Assembly (NCBI RefSeq): GCF_015207505.1
Contig: NZ_JADEWT010000028.1
Location: forward strand, 1-59,624
DNA: 59,624 bases
Direction of reading: 5' to 3'
Source of the DNA: Tychonema sp. LEGE 06208
GTDB taxonomy: Bacteria; Cyanobacteriota; Cyanobacteriia; Cyanobacteriales; Microcoleaceae
The translations under genes were made by a program, and so were the position numbers. Every line of letters starts with the position of its first letter. The first letter of the stretch is position 1. The notes beneath the pieces are model-generated. The model was not told the DNA's origin and searched no databases. It saw nothing but the letters and a program-made list of their open reading frames with translations. Below are positions 36,294 through 44,797 of this stretch, piece by piece.

Positions 36294-36440
36294 TTCTTTC
36301 TTCTTCCTTCTTCCTTCTTCCTAATGACGGCAGAACTGATGGGTAATCGGTAATCAATGATGGGTAATCGGGAATTCTATCCGTTACATCCGTTAAATCC
36401 GCTACACAATCGGCTGCCGAACTTCCTTCTTCTTCAATCT
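36294..36440. repeat. CTTCCTT array with ATCCGTTACATCCG and CTGCCGAACTTCC modules
   Basis: A CTTCCTT heptamer array at about 36297-36322, GGTAATCGGTAATC-type units and TCCGTTACATCCGTTAAATC at 36380, then GCTGCCGAACTTCCTTCTTC. This is the same module set as 14995-15276 and 46104-46440, here lying inside the alkane operon between ado and aar. Confidence 0.75.
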
Positions 36441-36459
36441 TCCTTCATTTGACAACTTA

Positions 36460-37482
36460 ATGTTTGGTCTAATCGGTCACTTAACCAGCTTAGAACACGC
36501 CCAATCAGTAGCTAACGAGCTGGGCTATCCAGAATATGCCGATCAAGGTCTCGATTTTTGGTGCAGCGCACCGCCCCAAATAGTTGACAATATCACTGTC
36601 ACTAGCATTACCGGGCAAAAAATAGAAGGCCGCTATGTGGAGTCCTGTTTTCTGCCGGAAATGCTAGCCACGCGCCGGATTAAAGCAGCCACTCGCAAAA
36701 TTCTTAATGCGATGGCACACGCTCAAAAAAACGGGATTAATATCACTGCATTAGGCGGATTTTCTTCGATAATTTTTGAGACTTTCAACTTGCAGCAAAT
36801 TAAGCAAATTCGCAATCTCAAGTTGGAATTCGAGCGCTTCACCACTGGTAACACCCACACGGCTTACATCCTGTGCCGCCAAGTAGAAGAAGCTGCCCCA
36901 AAATTGGGGATTGAACTTTCAAAAGCTACTGTAGCGGTTTGTGGGGCTACAGGTGATATTGGCAGTGCGGTGTGTCGCTGGCTCAATGTTAAAACAAATG
37001 TAGCAGAATTGTTGCTAATTGCCCGCGACAAAGAACGCTTGCAAGATTTGCAATCGGAATTGGGGCGAGGCAAAATCATGAAGTTGGAAGAAGCCCTGCC
37101 GCAAGCGGATATTGTAGTGTGGGTCGCCAGTATGCCAAAGGGAGTAGAAATTGACCCGAAAACTTTGAAGCAACCCTGTTTATTGATTGACGGTGGCTAT
37201 CCGAAAAATTTGGCAACTCAGGTTCAGCATCCCGAAGTTTTTGTGCTCAATGGCGGGATTGTGGAGCATTCCCTCGATATTGAGTGGAAAATCATGAAGA
37301 TTGTCAATATGGATGTGCCGGGCCGACAGTTGTTTGCCTGTTTTGCCGAATCCATGCTGCTGGAATTTGAAAAATTGTATACCAATTTTTCTTGGGGACG
37401 GAATCAAATTACAGTGGAAAAGATGGAGCAAATTGGCGAGATGTCCGTTAAACACGGTTTCCGACCTTTGATGTCATTCTGA
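36460..37482 (+). CDS. aar: Long-chain acyl-ACP reductase (aldehyde-forming)
   Basis: The 340-residue protein begins [18 protein letters not shown], characteristic of AAR, has the Rossmann NADPH motif [16 protein letters not shown], and places a cysteine at residue 294 ([10 protein letters not shown]), the position of the catalytic cysteine that forms the acyl-enzyme intermediate. It reduces acyl-ACP to fatty aldehyde, which ADO then deformylates. Together with ado this makes the cell an alkane producer. The next genes accA, SDR and folE follow in the conserved cyanobacterial order, but a dead TerB-like gene intervenes. Confidence 0.97.
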   Translation: MFGLIGHLTSLEHAQSVANELGYPEYADQGLDFWCSAPPQIVDNITVTSITGQKIEGRYVESCFLPEMLATRRIKAATRKILNAMAHAQKNGINITALGGFSSIIFETFNLQQIKQIRNLKLEFERFTTGNTHTAYILCRQVEEAAPKLGIELSKATVAVCGATGDIGSAVCRWLNVKTNVAELLLIARDKERLQDLQSELGRGKIMKLEEALPQADIVVWVASMPKGVEIDPKTLKQPCLLIDGGYPKNLATQVQHPEVFVLNGGIVEHSLDIEWKIMKIVNMDVPGRQLFACFAESMLLEFEKLYTNFSWGRNQITVEKMEQIGEMSVKHGFRPLMSF

Positions 37483-37641
37483 TGTGATTTGTTGCGGTTA
37501 TTGGTTATTGAGGAAAGTTTTTCTGAGAATAACCAGTAACTTTTTTTGATGCAGCTAACAGTTCATTAACAACGGATATATAGCAGTTAGAGCGAAAGAT
37601 GAGGTGTTGACCGATCGATCTCTCATCGAGAGTGAGAACTG
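37483..37641. other. Gap after aar
   Basis: The gap contains a 72-bp inverted-repeat element at 37576-37647 (see next entry) and otherwise no recognisable feature. Together with the terB-like pseudogene it makes an 862-base stretch without an intact gene. Confidence 0.4.
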
Positions 37642-37647
37642 CTATAT
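37576..37647. repeat. Inverted-repeat hairpin element TATAGCAGTT
   Basis: ATATAGCAGTT at 37578-37588 pairs with AACTGCTATAT at 37637-37647; GATGAG and CTCATC form an inner stem. It overlaps the 3' end of the TerB-like pseudogene, whose stop lies in the right arm, so it may have inserted there. Confidence 0.65.
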
Positions 37648-38110
37648 GTCACCTCGGAAGTTCTCCCCGCAGTTTTTGAGAGTCATGACTGCGATCGTGT
37701 TTTTGCTAAGTTCATCAGGAATGTCCAAAGCTTCGGACAGTTGACGCAAAAAATCCTGTTCTTGAGCGGTGAAAATTCCATCTACCAAAACCAAATCTGT
37801 AGCGCAAAAGCTGTTTCTCGAAGCTGAGGATTTAAGGCATTTTTAGCAGCAGCAAATACCTCAGCCAGACTGTACTGGCTGCTCAATTTCAGGACTTTCT
37901 TAAAAAGTTTTTGGAAGTGTTGGCTAGACTAATATCTAAACAAGCGAATGTGATTGGCGGCGAGAGTTTGTCTTTCTGCTTCAGATATTTTACCGTCGGC
38001 GGCAACAGCTAATACAGACAGAGCTGTTAAAGCTTCCGAAGCGGTGAGTTCGATCGCACTGGTATCGCTTTTTGCACTTTGCAACCATTCAACAGAATTT
38101 AGTTTTTTGT
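37642..38110 (-). pseudogene. TerB-family (tellurite resistance-like) pseudogene
   Basis: On the minus strand one frame reads KLNSVEWLQSAKSDT, then TASEALTALSVLAVAADGKIS and RQTLAANHIRLFRY, hits a TAG near 37930, and continues in the same frame as QHFQKLFKKVLKLSSQYS and KNALNPQLRETAFA. After a frame change near 37800 it resumes as ATDLVLVDGIFTAQEQDFLR, LSEALDIPDELSK and AVMTLKNCGE. AVAADGxxSEAE and ATDLVxVDGxxTxxEQxFL are the paired metal-binding-like motifs of TerB proteins (about 150 residues). One nonsense codon, one frameshift and no in-frame start near the 5' end indicate a dead gene. No tellurite genes are near. Confidence 0.8.
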
Positions 38111-38344
38111 TGCTGTGGGGGGCATAGGAGCGTGGGGAGTGGCGCCGGTAAACTCAGGTATCTAACAAAAACAGTGTAGCAAAAAACCAGGCTGGAGCCT
38201 CTGGCTTTTAACTCTTGTCAACGAGCCAAACATAATTAAAAATTAAAAACTTCCCAAGAACACTCTTTTTCAGCAACGCCTGACAGGGTAGGATCGGGAA
38301 ACAGTCGATCGACTAAACCTTAAAACCCTATAGAAATTATCAGC

Positions 38345-39325
38345 GTGCCAAACTCAGACCGCAAACCACTACTCCTAGATTTTGAAAAGCCGCTGGCCGA
38401 ACTCGAAGCCCGAATTCACCAGATTCGGCAACTCGCCGAAGAAAACAGCGTCGATGTCACCGACGAAATTCGCAAACTCGAAGCTCGTTCCACCCAACTG
38501 CGGCAAGAAATTTTCAGCAGCTTGTCCCCCATGCAGCGGCTGCAACTGGCCCGTCACCCGCGCCGCCCCAGTACCCTCGATTACATTCAGGCAATTAGCG
38601 ACGAGTGGATCGAGCTGCACGGCGATCGGCGCGGCGGAGACGACCCGGCCCTAGTCGGCGGAATTGCCCGTATAGACGGGTGTCCTACAGTCATCATCGG
38701 CCATCAAAAAGGGCGCGACACCAAAGACAATATCGCCCGCAACTTCGGCATGGCGGCGCCGGGGGGCTACCGCAAAGCCTTGCGGTTGATGGAACACGCC
38801 GATCGCTTCTCCATGCCAATTTTCACCTTTATCGACACTCCCGGAGCTTGGGCGGGCTTAGAAGCTGAACAGCTAGGACAGGGAGAGGCGATCGCCTGCA
38901 ACCTCCGAGAAATGTTTCGCCTCGACGTTCCGATTATATGTACCGTCATCGGCGAAGGAGGTTCCGGCGGTGCATTAGGTATCGGTGTTGGCGAGCGGCT
39001 GTTGATGATGGAACATTCTGTTTATACCGTCGCCACCCCGGAAGCTTGCGCCGCCATCCTCTGGAAAGACTCTGGCAAAGCCAACTTAGCAGCAGAAGCC
39101 CTAAAAATCACTTCCTGGGACTTAAAAAACCTCGGCGTTCTCGATCAGATAGTACCCGAACCGATTGGTGGCGCTCACTCGAATCCGCTAAAAGCTGCGT
39201 CAGCCCTCAAACAAGCTTTGTTGGAAAACTTAGCAGAACTGACACAGCTTACTGGCAAGCAGCGGCGGGATCTCAGGTATCAAAAGTTTCGTGATATCGG
39301 TGTATTCAATGAAATTGCTGCTTGA
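38345..39325 (+). CDS. accA: Acetyl-CoA carboxylase carboxyltransferase subunit alpha
   Basis: The 326-residue protein matches Acc[21 protein letters not shown] at the start, [24 protein letters not shown], the oxyanion regions [14 protein letters not shown] and [18 protein letters not shown], and [16 protein letters not shown]. With AccD it transfers the carboxyl from biotin to acetyl-CoA, making malonyl-CoA for fatty acid synthesis, the source of acyl-ACP for aar. The start is GTG; no in-frame ATG precedes it before a stop. Its place after ado-aar is conserved in cyanobacteria. A strong hairpin follows its stop. Confidence 0.96.
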   Translation: MPNSDRKPLLLDFEKPLAELEARIHQIRQLAEENSVDVTDEIRKLEARSTQLRQEIFSSLSPMQRLQLARHPRRPSTLDYIQAISDEWIELHGDRRGGDDPALVGGIARIDGCPTVIIGHQKGRDTKDNIARNFGMAAPGGYRKALRLMEHADRFSMPIFTFIDTPGAWAGLEAEQLGQGEAIACNLREMFRLDVPIICTVIGEGGSGGALGIGVGERLLMMEHSVYTVATPEACAAILWKDSGKANLAAEALKITSWDLKNLGVLDQIVPEPIGGAHSNPLKAASALKQALLENLAELTQLTGKQRRDLRYQKFRDIGVFNEIAA

Positions 39326-39369
39326 GTCGATCGATTCAGATTTATCAGACACAAACAATAATTCTTGTG

Positions 39370-39395
39370 GAGCAGGCTCTTTGAGCCTGCTCTTT
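39370..39395 (+). terminator. Strong hairpin after accA
   Basis: GAGCAGGCTC at 39370-39379 pairs perfectly with GAGCCTGCTC at 39383-39392 around a TTT loop, 45 bases after the accA stop and followed by TTTACAGGCTTTT. Stem strength and position fit an intrinsic terminator, or a dispersed hairpin recruited as one. Confidence 0.7.
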
Positions 39396-39459
39396 ACAGG
39401 CTTTTAGAAGATTCGTCTATTAGTGATGAGTTGAAAATTTCTTAACTTCCAGCGAGTAA

Positions 39460-39523
39460 TATCATCTCCGGTCGATTATCACCATAACAAAAATGGATGG
39501 CGCGTGCGGACTGAAGTCCGCAC
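39460..39523. repeat. Dispersed element with GTGCGGACT/AGTCCGCAC hairpin
   Basis: GTGCGGACT at 39504-39512 and AGTCCGCAC at 39515-39523 form a 9-bp stem with a 2-base loop. The preceding ATCATCTCCGGTCGAT segment is related to 5100-5160. The element lies between accA and the SDR gene; 39524-39741 shows no further feature. Confidence 0.7.
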
Positions 39524-39741
39524 TACGAACGGGAGTGCTCTGGATCTATCCACCGGACACGACATCAAAACTCACTACGATCTGCAAATCTGTCAGCAGT
39601 GTTATAATTTTTCAGGTGACACCGGCTTAACAGTTCTTAATGTCGATCTCATAATTAACTGTTATCACCCGCAGTCGAATTTGCCGAAGAAGGCTGTAAC
39701 GCTCGAAAGAGAGTTGCCGAGGGAAAGTATCAGGAAATTTA

Positions 39742-40467
39742 ATGAACGATCGAACAACAAAGCAGGCTCTGATTACCGGAGCCAGCAGCGGTATTGGCAA
39801 AGCGACGGCCCTGGCGTTCGCCGCCGAGGGCATCAATCTGGCCTTAGTTAGCCGAGAGTCAGAAAAATTAGAAGCCGTTGCCGCAGCGGCCAGAGAAGTC
39901 GGAGTGAAAGCAGAAGCTTATCCCTTAGACTTGGCAAAAATTGAACAAGTGCAAAGCGGCATCAGCGCGATCGCATCTCAATTCGGGCCCGTAGATATCC
40001 TGGTCAACAGCGCTGGCATGGGCTACACCGGCTCCTTGACGGAAACCTCCCTAGCCCAGTGGCAGCAAGTTTTAGACCTCAATCTGACTAGCGTTTGGCA
40101 GTGCATTGTCGGAGTTTTGCCGTCCATGCGCGATCGCGGTTCGGGAATCATCATCAACGTTTCCTCGATCGCCGGCAGCCAAACTTTTCCCAACTGGGGG
40201 CCCTACTGCGTCAGCAAATTCGGTCTCATGGCTTTGTCCAAGACTTTAGCCGCCGAAGAACGGGATCGGGGAATTCGCGTCACAGTCGTATGTCCGGGTT
40301 CTGTCAACACTCCCATGTGGGACACGCAGAGCGTGCAAGCCAACTTCGATCGCACTGCCATGCTAACCCCTGAAATCGTCGCGCAATCAATTCTGCACGC
40401 AGTTCAGTTGCCGGCAAGTGCAGTAATTGAAGAAATCACGATCATGTCCAACGCAGGAGTTTTGTGA
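39742..40467 (+). CDS. Short-chain dehydrogenase/reductase of the alkane locus
   Basis: The 241-residue SDR has the cofactor motif TGASSGIG, the NSAG motif after VDILVN, the catalytic serine in INVSSIAGS and YCVSK with the Tyr-Lys pair. The basic residue after ALVSR points to NADP(H). It lies in the conserved ado-aar-accA-SDR-folE order. A role in lipid or aldehyde metabolism is suggested by context only. The name FabG is not used because the family is broad. The ATG follows a GAGGGAAAGTATCAGG stretch that may carry the ribosome site. Confidence 0.92.
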   Translation: MNDRTTKQALITGASSGIGKATALAFAAEGINLALVSRESEKLEAVAAAAREVGVKAEAYPLDLAKIEQVQSGISAIASQFGPVDILVNSAGMGYTGSLTETSLAQWQQVLDLNLTSVWQCIVGVLPSMRDRGSGIIINVSSIAGSQTFPNWGPYCVSKFGLMALSKTLAAEERDRGIRVTVVCPGSVNTPMWDTQSVQANFDRTAMLTPEIVAQSILHAVQLPASAVIEEITIMSNAGVL

Positions 40468-40534
40468 ACTTGAGATTTTAGACTGCTGAATTGCGATCGA
40501 ATTCAACAATCTTTGAATCCATAGCTCGATCCCA

Positions 40535-40646
40535 ATCCAAAATCGATAGCTCGATCGCAATCGACAATCAAAAATCGAAAATCGATAGCTTTATCACAAT
40601 TGAAAATCGATAGCTCGATCGCAATCGACAATCAAAAATCGAAAAT
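40535..40646. repeat. Tandem repeat, period about 64, unit ATAGCTCGATCGCAATCGAC
   Basis: The segment around 40545-40582 recurs at about 40609-40646, offset 64 bases, each copy ATAGCTCGATCGCAATCGAC then AATCAAAAATCGAAAAT. A third, partial copy begins near 40521. It fills the region between the SDR gene and the folE ATG; a longer folE frame from 40600 runs through it and is rejected. Confidence 0.85.
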
Positions 40647-40671
40647 AGCTCGTTCCTCACACGAAATTATT

Positions 40672-41406
40672 ATGACAATTGCATCGAACAACGGCTCAAA
40701 TAACTCGAACTCTATCTCAACAGACAGCATGAAACCTTCAGAAACCGCAGACTACAACGCCCCGCGCATCACGACTAGACCCGATCGCAATTCTTCCAAC
40801 GGTCAAGAGTCTAACATACCCGTATCCTCAGAAGTAGGTATGGATGAAATGATGGAGTCCGTCCGGACGATGCTGCTGGGAATAGGAGAAAACCCCGAAC
40901 GGGAAGGATTGCTCAAAACCCCCAAACGGGTAGCAGAAGCAATGCAGTTTCTCACCAGCGGCTACAGCCAATCCCTCGAAGAACTCCTCAACGGCGCTAT
41001 CTTTGACGAAGGGCATAACGAAATGGTACTGGTGCGAGACATCAGCGTATTCAGTATGTGCGAACACCATATGCTGCCATTTATGGGCCGAGTTCACATC
41101 GCTTACATTCCCAACCAAAAAGTAGTGGGACTGAGCAAATTAGCCAGAATTGCCGAGATGTACAGCCGTCGCTTGCAGGTGCAGGAACGTTTGACGCGCC
41201 AAATTGCCGAAGCAGTTCAGACAATATTGGAACCGCAGGGAGTCGCTGTAGTAATGGAAGCCAGCCATATGTGCATGACAATGCGGGGCGTACAAAAACC
41301 CGGTGCTTGGACGGTTACGAGTGCCATGTTGGGCGTGTTTCAAGATGAACAAAAAACTCGCGAAGAATTCTTGAATTTGATCCGCCACCAACCGGCATTC
41401 TTTTAG
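40672..41406 (+). CDS. folE: GTP cyclohydrolase I
   Basis: The 244-residue enzyme has a variable Ser/Asn-rich N-terminus (about 60 residues) and the conserved core: [20 protein letters not shown], the zinc site CEHHMLPF with Cys and His ligands, [20 protein letters not shown], and [10 protein letters not shown] with the third zinc ligand Cys. It converts GTP to dihydroneopterin triphosphate, first step of folate and pterin synthesis. The stop TAG (41404-41406) is itself the first unit of a TTAGTCA array. Its linkage to alkane genes is conserved in many cyanobacteria without a clear functional link. I choose ATG 40672 because the upstream frame is repeat DNA. Confidence 0.95.
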   Translation: MTIASNNGSNNSNSISTDSMKPSETADYNAPRITTRPDRNSSNGQESNIPVSSEVGMDEMMESVRTMLLGIGENPEREGLLKTPKRVAEAMQFLTSGYSQSLEELLNGAIFDEGHNEMVLVRDISVFSMCEHHMLPFMGRVHIAYIPNQKVVGLSKLARIAEMYSRRLQVQERLTRQIAEAVQTILEPQGVAVVMEASHMCMTMRGVQKPGAWTVTSAMLGVFQDEQKTREEFLNLIRHQPAFF

Positions 41407-41452
41407 TCATTAGTCATCATCAGTCATTAGTCATCAGTCATTAGTCATTAGC
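41404..41452. repeat. TTAGTCA/ATCAGTC heptanucleotide array starting at the folE stop codon
   Basis: TTTTAGTCATTAGTCATCAT and following units of TCAGTCAT and TTAGTCA. The first TAG is the folE stop. Confidence 0.9.
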
Positions 41453-41494
41453 CAATCACTTTTTTCCTGGTGGCTGTAATCAAACATGGGGTCC

Positions 41495-41562
41495 AGAAAT
41501 CGGTTTTTTTTACGATATACTTCGTTACGCACCGCAAATTGGGTAAAAAAAAACCCGGTTTC
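41495..41562. repeat. AAACCCGG-family inverted-repeat element
   Basis: AGAAATCGGTTTTTTT at 41495-41510 opposes AAAAACCCGGTTTCT at 41548-41562. It is a diverged member of the family at 17084 and 50719. Confidence 0.65.
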
Positions 41563-41662
41563 TTTGTCGGAGTGCGTCCAAGACCGATCTAAAATCTCAA
41601 ATCAGATGACGATCGCCCGTTCTGCCAATAAAATAGATTGGTGACTCATGGCTTTTGACTAA

Positions 41663-43087
41663 ATGAATCCTATTAAATTCGGAACCGATGGCTGGCGCGG
41701 CATTATAGCCGACGATTTTACCTTCGATCGCGTAGCATTAGTAGCTCCCCTAGCAGCACAAGTTCTCGCACAAACCAGTGGCAATAATGCCAGCAGCGGT
41801 ACCGTAATTGTCGGTTACGACCGCCGTTTTTTGGCGGAAGATTTTGCCAAAACAGCGGCTGAGGCAGTCCAAAACGCCGGATTTGACGTGCTGCTGAGCG
41901 AATCCTACGCCCCCACTCCGGCTTTCAGTTTAGCAGCCAAACAATTAAATGCTTTAGGTGCGATCGTCCTGACAGCCAGCCACAATCCCGGATCATATTT
42001 AGGGTTAAAAGTCAAGGGGGGATTTGGAGGTTCAGTTTCGCCCGAAGTGACGCAACAGATAGAAGCAAAACTCGAAAATCCGGCCGCACTTTCAGCAACC
42101 CCCGGAAAATTGGAGAATTTCAATCCTTGGCCGGCTTACTGCAAAACCTTGCGGGAAATGGTGGATATTGAGGCGATTAAAGATGCGATCGCATCCGGCA
42201 AAATTACAGTATTTGTAGATGCAATGCACGGCGCTGCAGCAGGAGGATTATCTCAAATATTAGAAGAAACAGTGCAAGAAATCAACAGCGATCGCGATCC
42301 GCTGTTTGGCGGTGGCGCACCAGAACCATTACCGCGCTACCTGTCGAAGTTGTTCCGCATGATGCGTACCCACCAGCGCCAAAATTTCGGTTTGTCAATC
42401 GGATTTGTATTTGATGGAGATAGCGATCGAATTGCAGCCGTTGACTCTAGCGGCAACTTTCTCAGTTCGCAAATCCTAGTTCCCATATTAATCGAACACC
42501 TAGCTTCACGGCGCGGGTTAACCGGAGAAGTCATCAAAACCGTCAGCGGTTCCGACATCATTCCCAAAATTGCCCAACTTTACGGCTTACCATTATTTGA
42601 AACGCCGATCGGTTACAAGTATATAGCCGATCGAATGTTAACCACCAAAGTCCTAGTAGGCGGCGAAGAATCTGGAGGAATCGGCTACGGAACCCACATA
42701 CCCGAAAGAGACGCCTTGCTATCAGCCCTGTACTTATTAGAAGCAGTCGTCAAATCCGGGGAAGACCTAAGCCAAATTTACAGCAGACTGCAAACAGAAA
42801 CAGAGTTTACCTCAGCTTATGACAGAATCGACCTGCACCTAGCAAACATGGAAGAAAGATCGCGCTTGCTGGATTTGCTGCAAAACCAACCATTAACAGA
42901 AATCGCCAGCAAAACAGTAGTAGACTGCAACAAAGTAGACGGATACAAATTCCGTTTAACCGACGGAAGCTGGCTGTTAATTCGGTTTAGCGGCACAGAA
43001 CCGGTGTTGAGGCTTTATTCCGAAGCAGCCACATTGAAAGAAGTGATGCAAAACTTAAATTGGGCGAAAGCTTGGGCGCAGAATTAA
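41663..43087 (+). CDS. Phosphoglucomutase/phosphomannomutase family protein
   Basis: The 474-residue alpha-D-phosphohexomutase begins MNPIKFGTDGWRGIIADDF. The phosphoserine loop is TASHNPG with S106; the metal loop is DGDSDR; the sugar loop is GGEESGGIGYG; the phosphate-binding loop is RFSGTEPVLRLYSE. All four active-site parts are complete. Which sugar phosphate it isomerises (glucose, mannose or glucosamine) cannot be fixed, though the sequence resembles the cyanobacterial archaeal-type phosphoglucomutase/phosphomannomutase. It may supply sugar nucleotides for glycogen or polysaccharides. Confidence 0.93.
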   Translation: MNPIKFGTDGWRGIIADDFTFDRVALVAPLAAQVLAQTSGNNASSGTVIVGYDRRFLAEDFAKTAAEAVQNAGFDVLLSESYAPTPAFSLAAKQLNALGAIVLTASHNPGSYLGLKVKGGFGGSVSPEVTQQIEAKLENPAALSATPGKLENFNPWPAYCKTLREMVDIEAIKDAIASGKITVFVDAMHGAAAGGLSQILEETVQEINSDRDPLFGGGAPEPLPRYLSKLFRMMRTHQRQNFGLSIGFVFDGDSDRIAAVDSSGNFLSSQILVPILIEHLASRRGLTGEVIKTVSGSDIIPKIAQLYGLPLFETPIGYKYIADRMLTTKVLVGGEESGGIGYGTHIPERDALLSALYLLEAVVKSGEDLSQIYSRLQTETEFTSAYDRIDLHLANMEERSRLLDLLQNQPLTEIASKTVVDCNKVDGYKFRLTDGSWLLIRFSGTEPVLRLYSEAATLKEVMQNLNWAKAWAQN

Positions 43088-43107
43088 TCGGATGAAAACA
43101 ACCGCAG

Positions 43108-43395
43108 ATGAACGCAAATGAAAGCGGATAGATTGATATGAAACCTCTCCTTCTCTGCGTTCTCTGCGGCCTCTGCGGTAAAAAAAAATCCCCAAAATTG
43201 GGAACTCTCTCTTCCTTCGCATCTTCGCGGTTCGTAAAAAATCCATGATGAACGCAAATGAAAGCGGATAGATTGATATGAAACCTCTCCTTCTCTGCGT
43301 TCTCTGCGGTCTCTGCGGTAAAAAAAATCACAAAATTGGGAACTTTCTCTTCTTCTCTCTTCCTTCGCATCTTCGCGGTTCGTGAAAAATCCATC
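43108..43395. repeat. 140-bp tandem duplication
   Basis: ATGAACGCAAATGAAAGCGG at 43108 recurs at 43248; the two copies of about 140 bp run side by side, each with CTTCTCTGCGTTCTCTGCGG and CTTCGCATCTTCGCGGTTCG. The copies differ by small insertions. The core is the reverse complement of the GCGAAGACGC motif at 10605. It fills the gap before rdgB; 43396-43415 is left for the ribosome site. Confidence 0.9.
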
Positions 43396-43415
43396 CGTAA
43401 ATTTTAACAGAAATA

Positions 43416-44006
43416 ATGACTAATAATAAATTGCTAGTTGTGGCTACGGGCAATCCGGGTAAACTTAAGGAAATGCAGCTTTACCTTCAGGATTTGGGGT
43501 GGGAATTGCGCCTGAAACCGGAAGAATTGGAAATTGAGGAAACTGGGGAAACATTTATTGCTAATGCTTGTTTGAAAGCTTCTGAAATAGCCAAAGCTAC
43601 AGGCGAATGGTCGATCGCCGATGATTCTGGTTTAATGGTAGATGCACTCGACGGTAAACCTGGGATTTATTCGGCGCGCTACGGTTCAAGCGATGCTGAC
43701 AGGATATCTCGGCTGCTGAAAGAATTGGGAAACGAAGCAAACCGGGAAGCACAATTTGTTTGCGCGATCGCGATCGCCCGTCCCGACGGTACAATTGCCC
43801 TGCAAGTAGAAGGAATTTGCCCAGGTGAAATCCTGCACAGTCCTCGCGGTACCGGAGGTTTCGGATATGACCCGATTTTCTACGTACCCGCACAGCAGCA
43901 GACTTTTGCCGAAATGACAACGGATATCAAGCGATCGCACTCCCACCGCGGCAAAGCATTCGAGGCCCTAATACCACAAATGGAGTCATTAGTCATTAGT
44001 CATTAG
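43416..44006 (+). CDS. rdgB: dITP/XTP pyrophosphatase (non-canonical purine NTP hydrolase)
   Basis: The 196-residue protein has the Ham1/RdgB signatures: LLVVATGNPGKLKEM at the N-terminus, ETFIANACLKA, SIADDSGLMVDALDG, GIYSARYG and GTGGFGYDPIFY. It removes dITP and XTP from the nucleotide pool. After RGKAFEALIPQM the frame runs into TTAGTCA repeats, encoding ESLVISH and a TAG supplied by the array, so the C-terminus differs from relatives only in the last residues. Function should be intact. Confidence 0.95.
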   Translation: MTNNKLLVVATGNPGKLKEMQLYLQDLGWELRLKPEELEIEETGETFIANACLKASEIAKATGEWSIADDSGLMVDALDGKPGIYSARYGSSDADRISRLLKELGNEANREAQFVCAIAIARPDGTIALQVEGICPGEILHSPRGTGGFGYDPIFYVPAQQQTFAEMTTDIKRSHSHRGKAFEALIPQMESLVISH

Positions 44007-44104
44007 TTATTAGTCATTAGTTATTGGTTATTTGTGATTAGTACCAATTATCCAATGCCCAATGCTATAATGCCCAATGCCCAATGCCCAATGCCCCATT
44101 CCCC
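43983..44104. repeat. Two heptanucleotide arrays: TTAGTCA/TTAGTTA then CCCAATG
   Basis: TTAGTCATTAGTCATTAGTT units (43986-44020) overlap the end of rdgB, then TGCCCAA units (44055-44103). The arrays fill the gap between convergent rdgB and glnB. Confidence 0.9.
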
Positions 44105-44110
44105 AGTATC

Positions 44111-44467
<357 letters not shown>

Positions 44468-44538
44468 TTAGTACCTTCGTTATATTACTTAACTGGCGTG
44501 ACATCTTTTAATATCACTGATAAGATTAAGTATTTTGT

Positions 44539-44552
44539 AAAATATACTACCG
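44539..44552 (-). promoter_or_regulatory. Candidate NtcA site (GTA-N8-TAC) of glnB
   Basis: GTAGTATATTTTAC on the minus strand fits the NtcA consensus GTAN8TAC exactly. About 23 bases downstream is TATTAA, a possible -10 box, giving the spacing of an NtcA-activated promoter. NtcA control of glnB is established in cyanobacteria; binding here is inferred from sequence. Confidence 0.75.
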
Positions 44553-44797
44553 TATGTTGTACTCGCGATGAAATGCAGGCCAATATTTAATCACATTGTC
44601 TGAATTTTCCGGCGCGGGTAATGGCTGTGGTCGATCGCGCTAGAGAAAAAAAGAACGCAGCCTTCCCCCGCCGATCTGCTAAAACAGAAAAAGAACCCAG
44701 GAGACAGGAGTTTTCGCTCGTTTCGAGTTTGTTGTGTCAGATTTGCAGGTATTGCTGAAAATTATCATTGCTACAAGCGGTCAGTTAAACTATTCCT
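44553..44797. other. Divergent region between glnB and the MFS gene
   Basis: No gene or repeat is evident. Upstream sequence for the MFS gene lies near 44740-44797; TAAACTATTCCT precedes the ATG with no strong ribosome site. Confidence 0.35.

Noticed and set aside
39504-39851. Plus-strand frame of 115 residues after accA
   Set aside because: It overlaps a hairpin element and the start of the SDR gene in another frame and has no family features.
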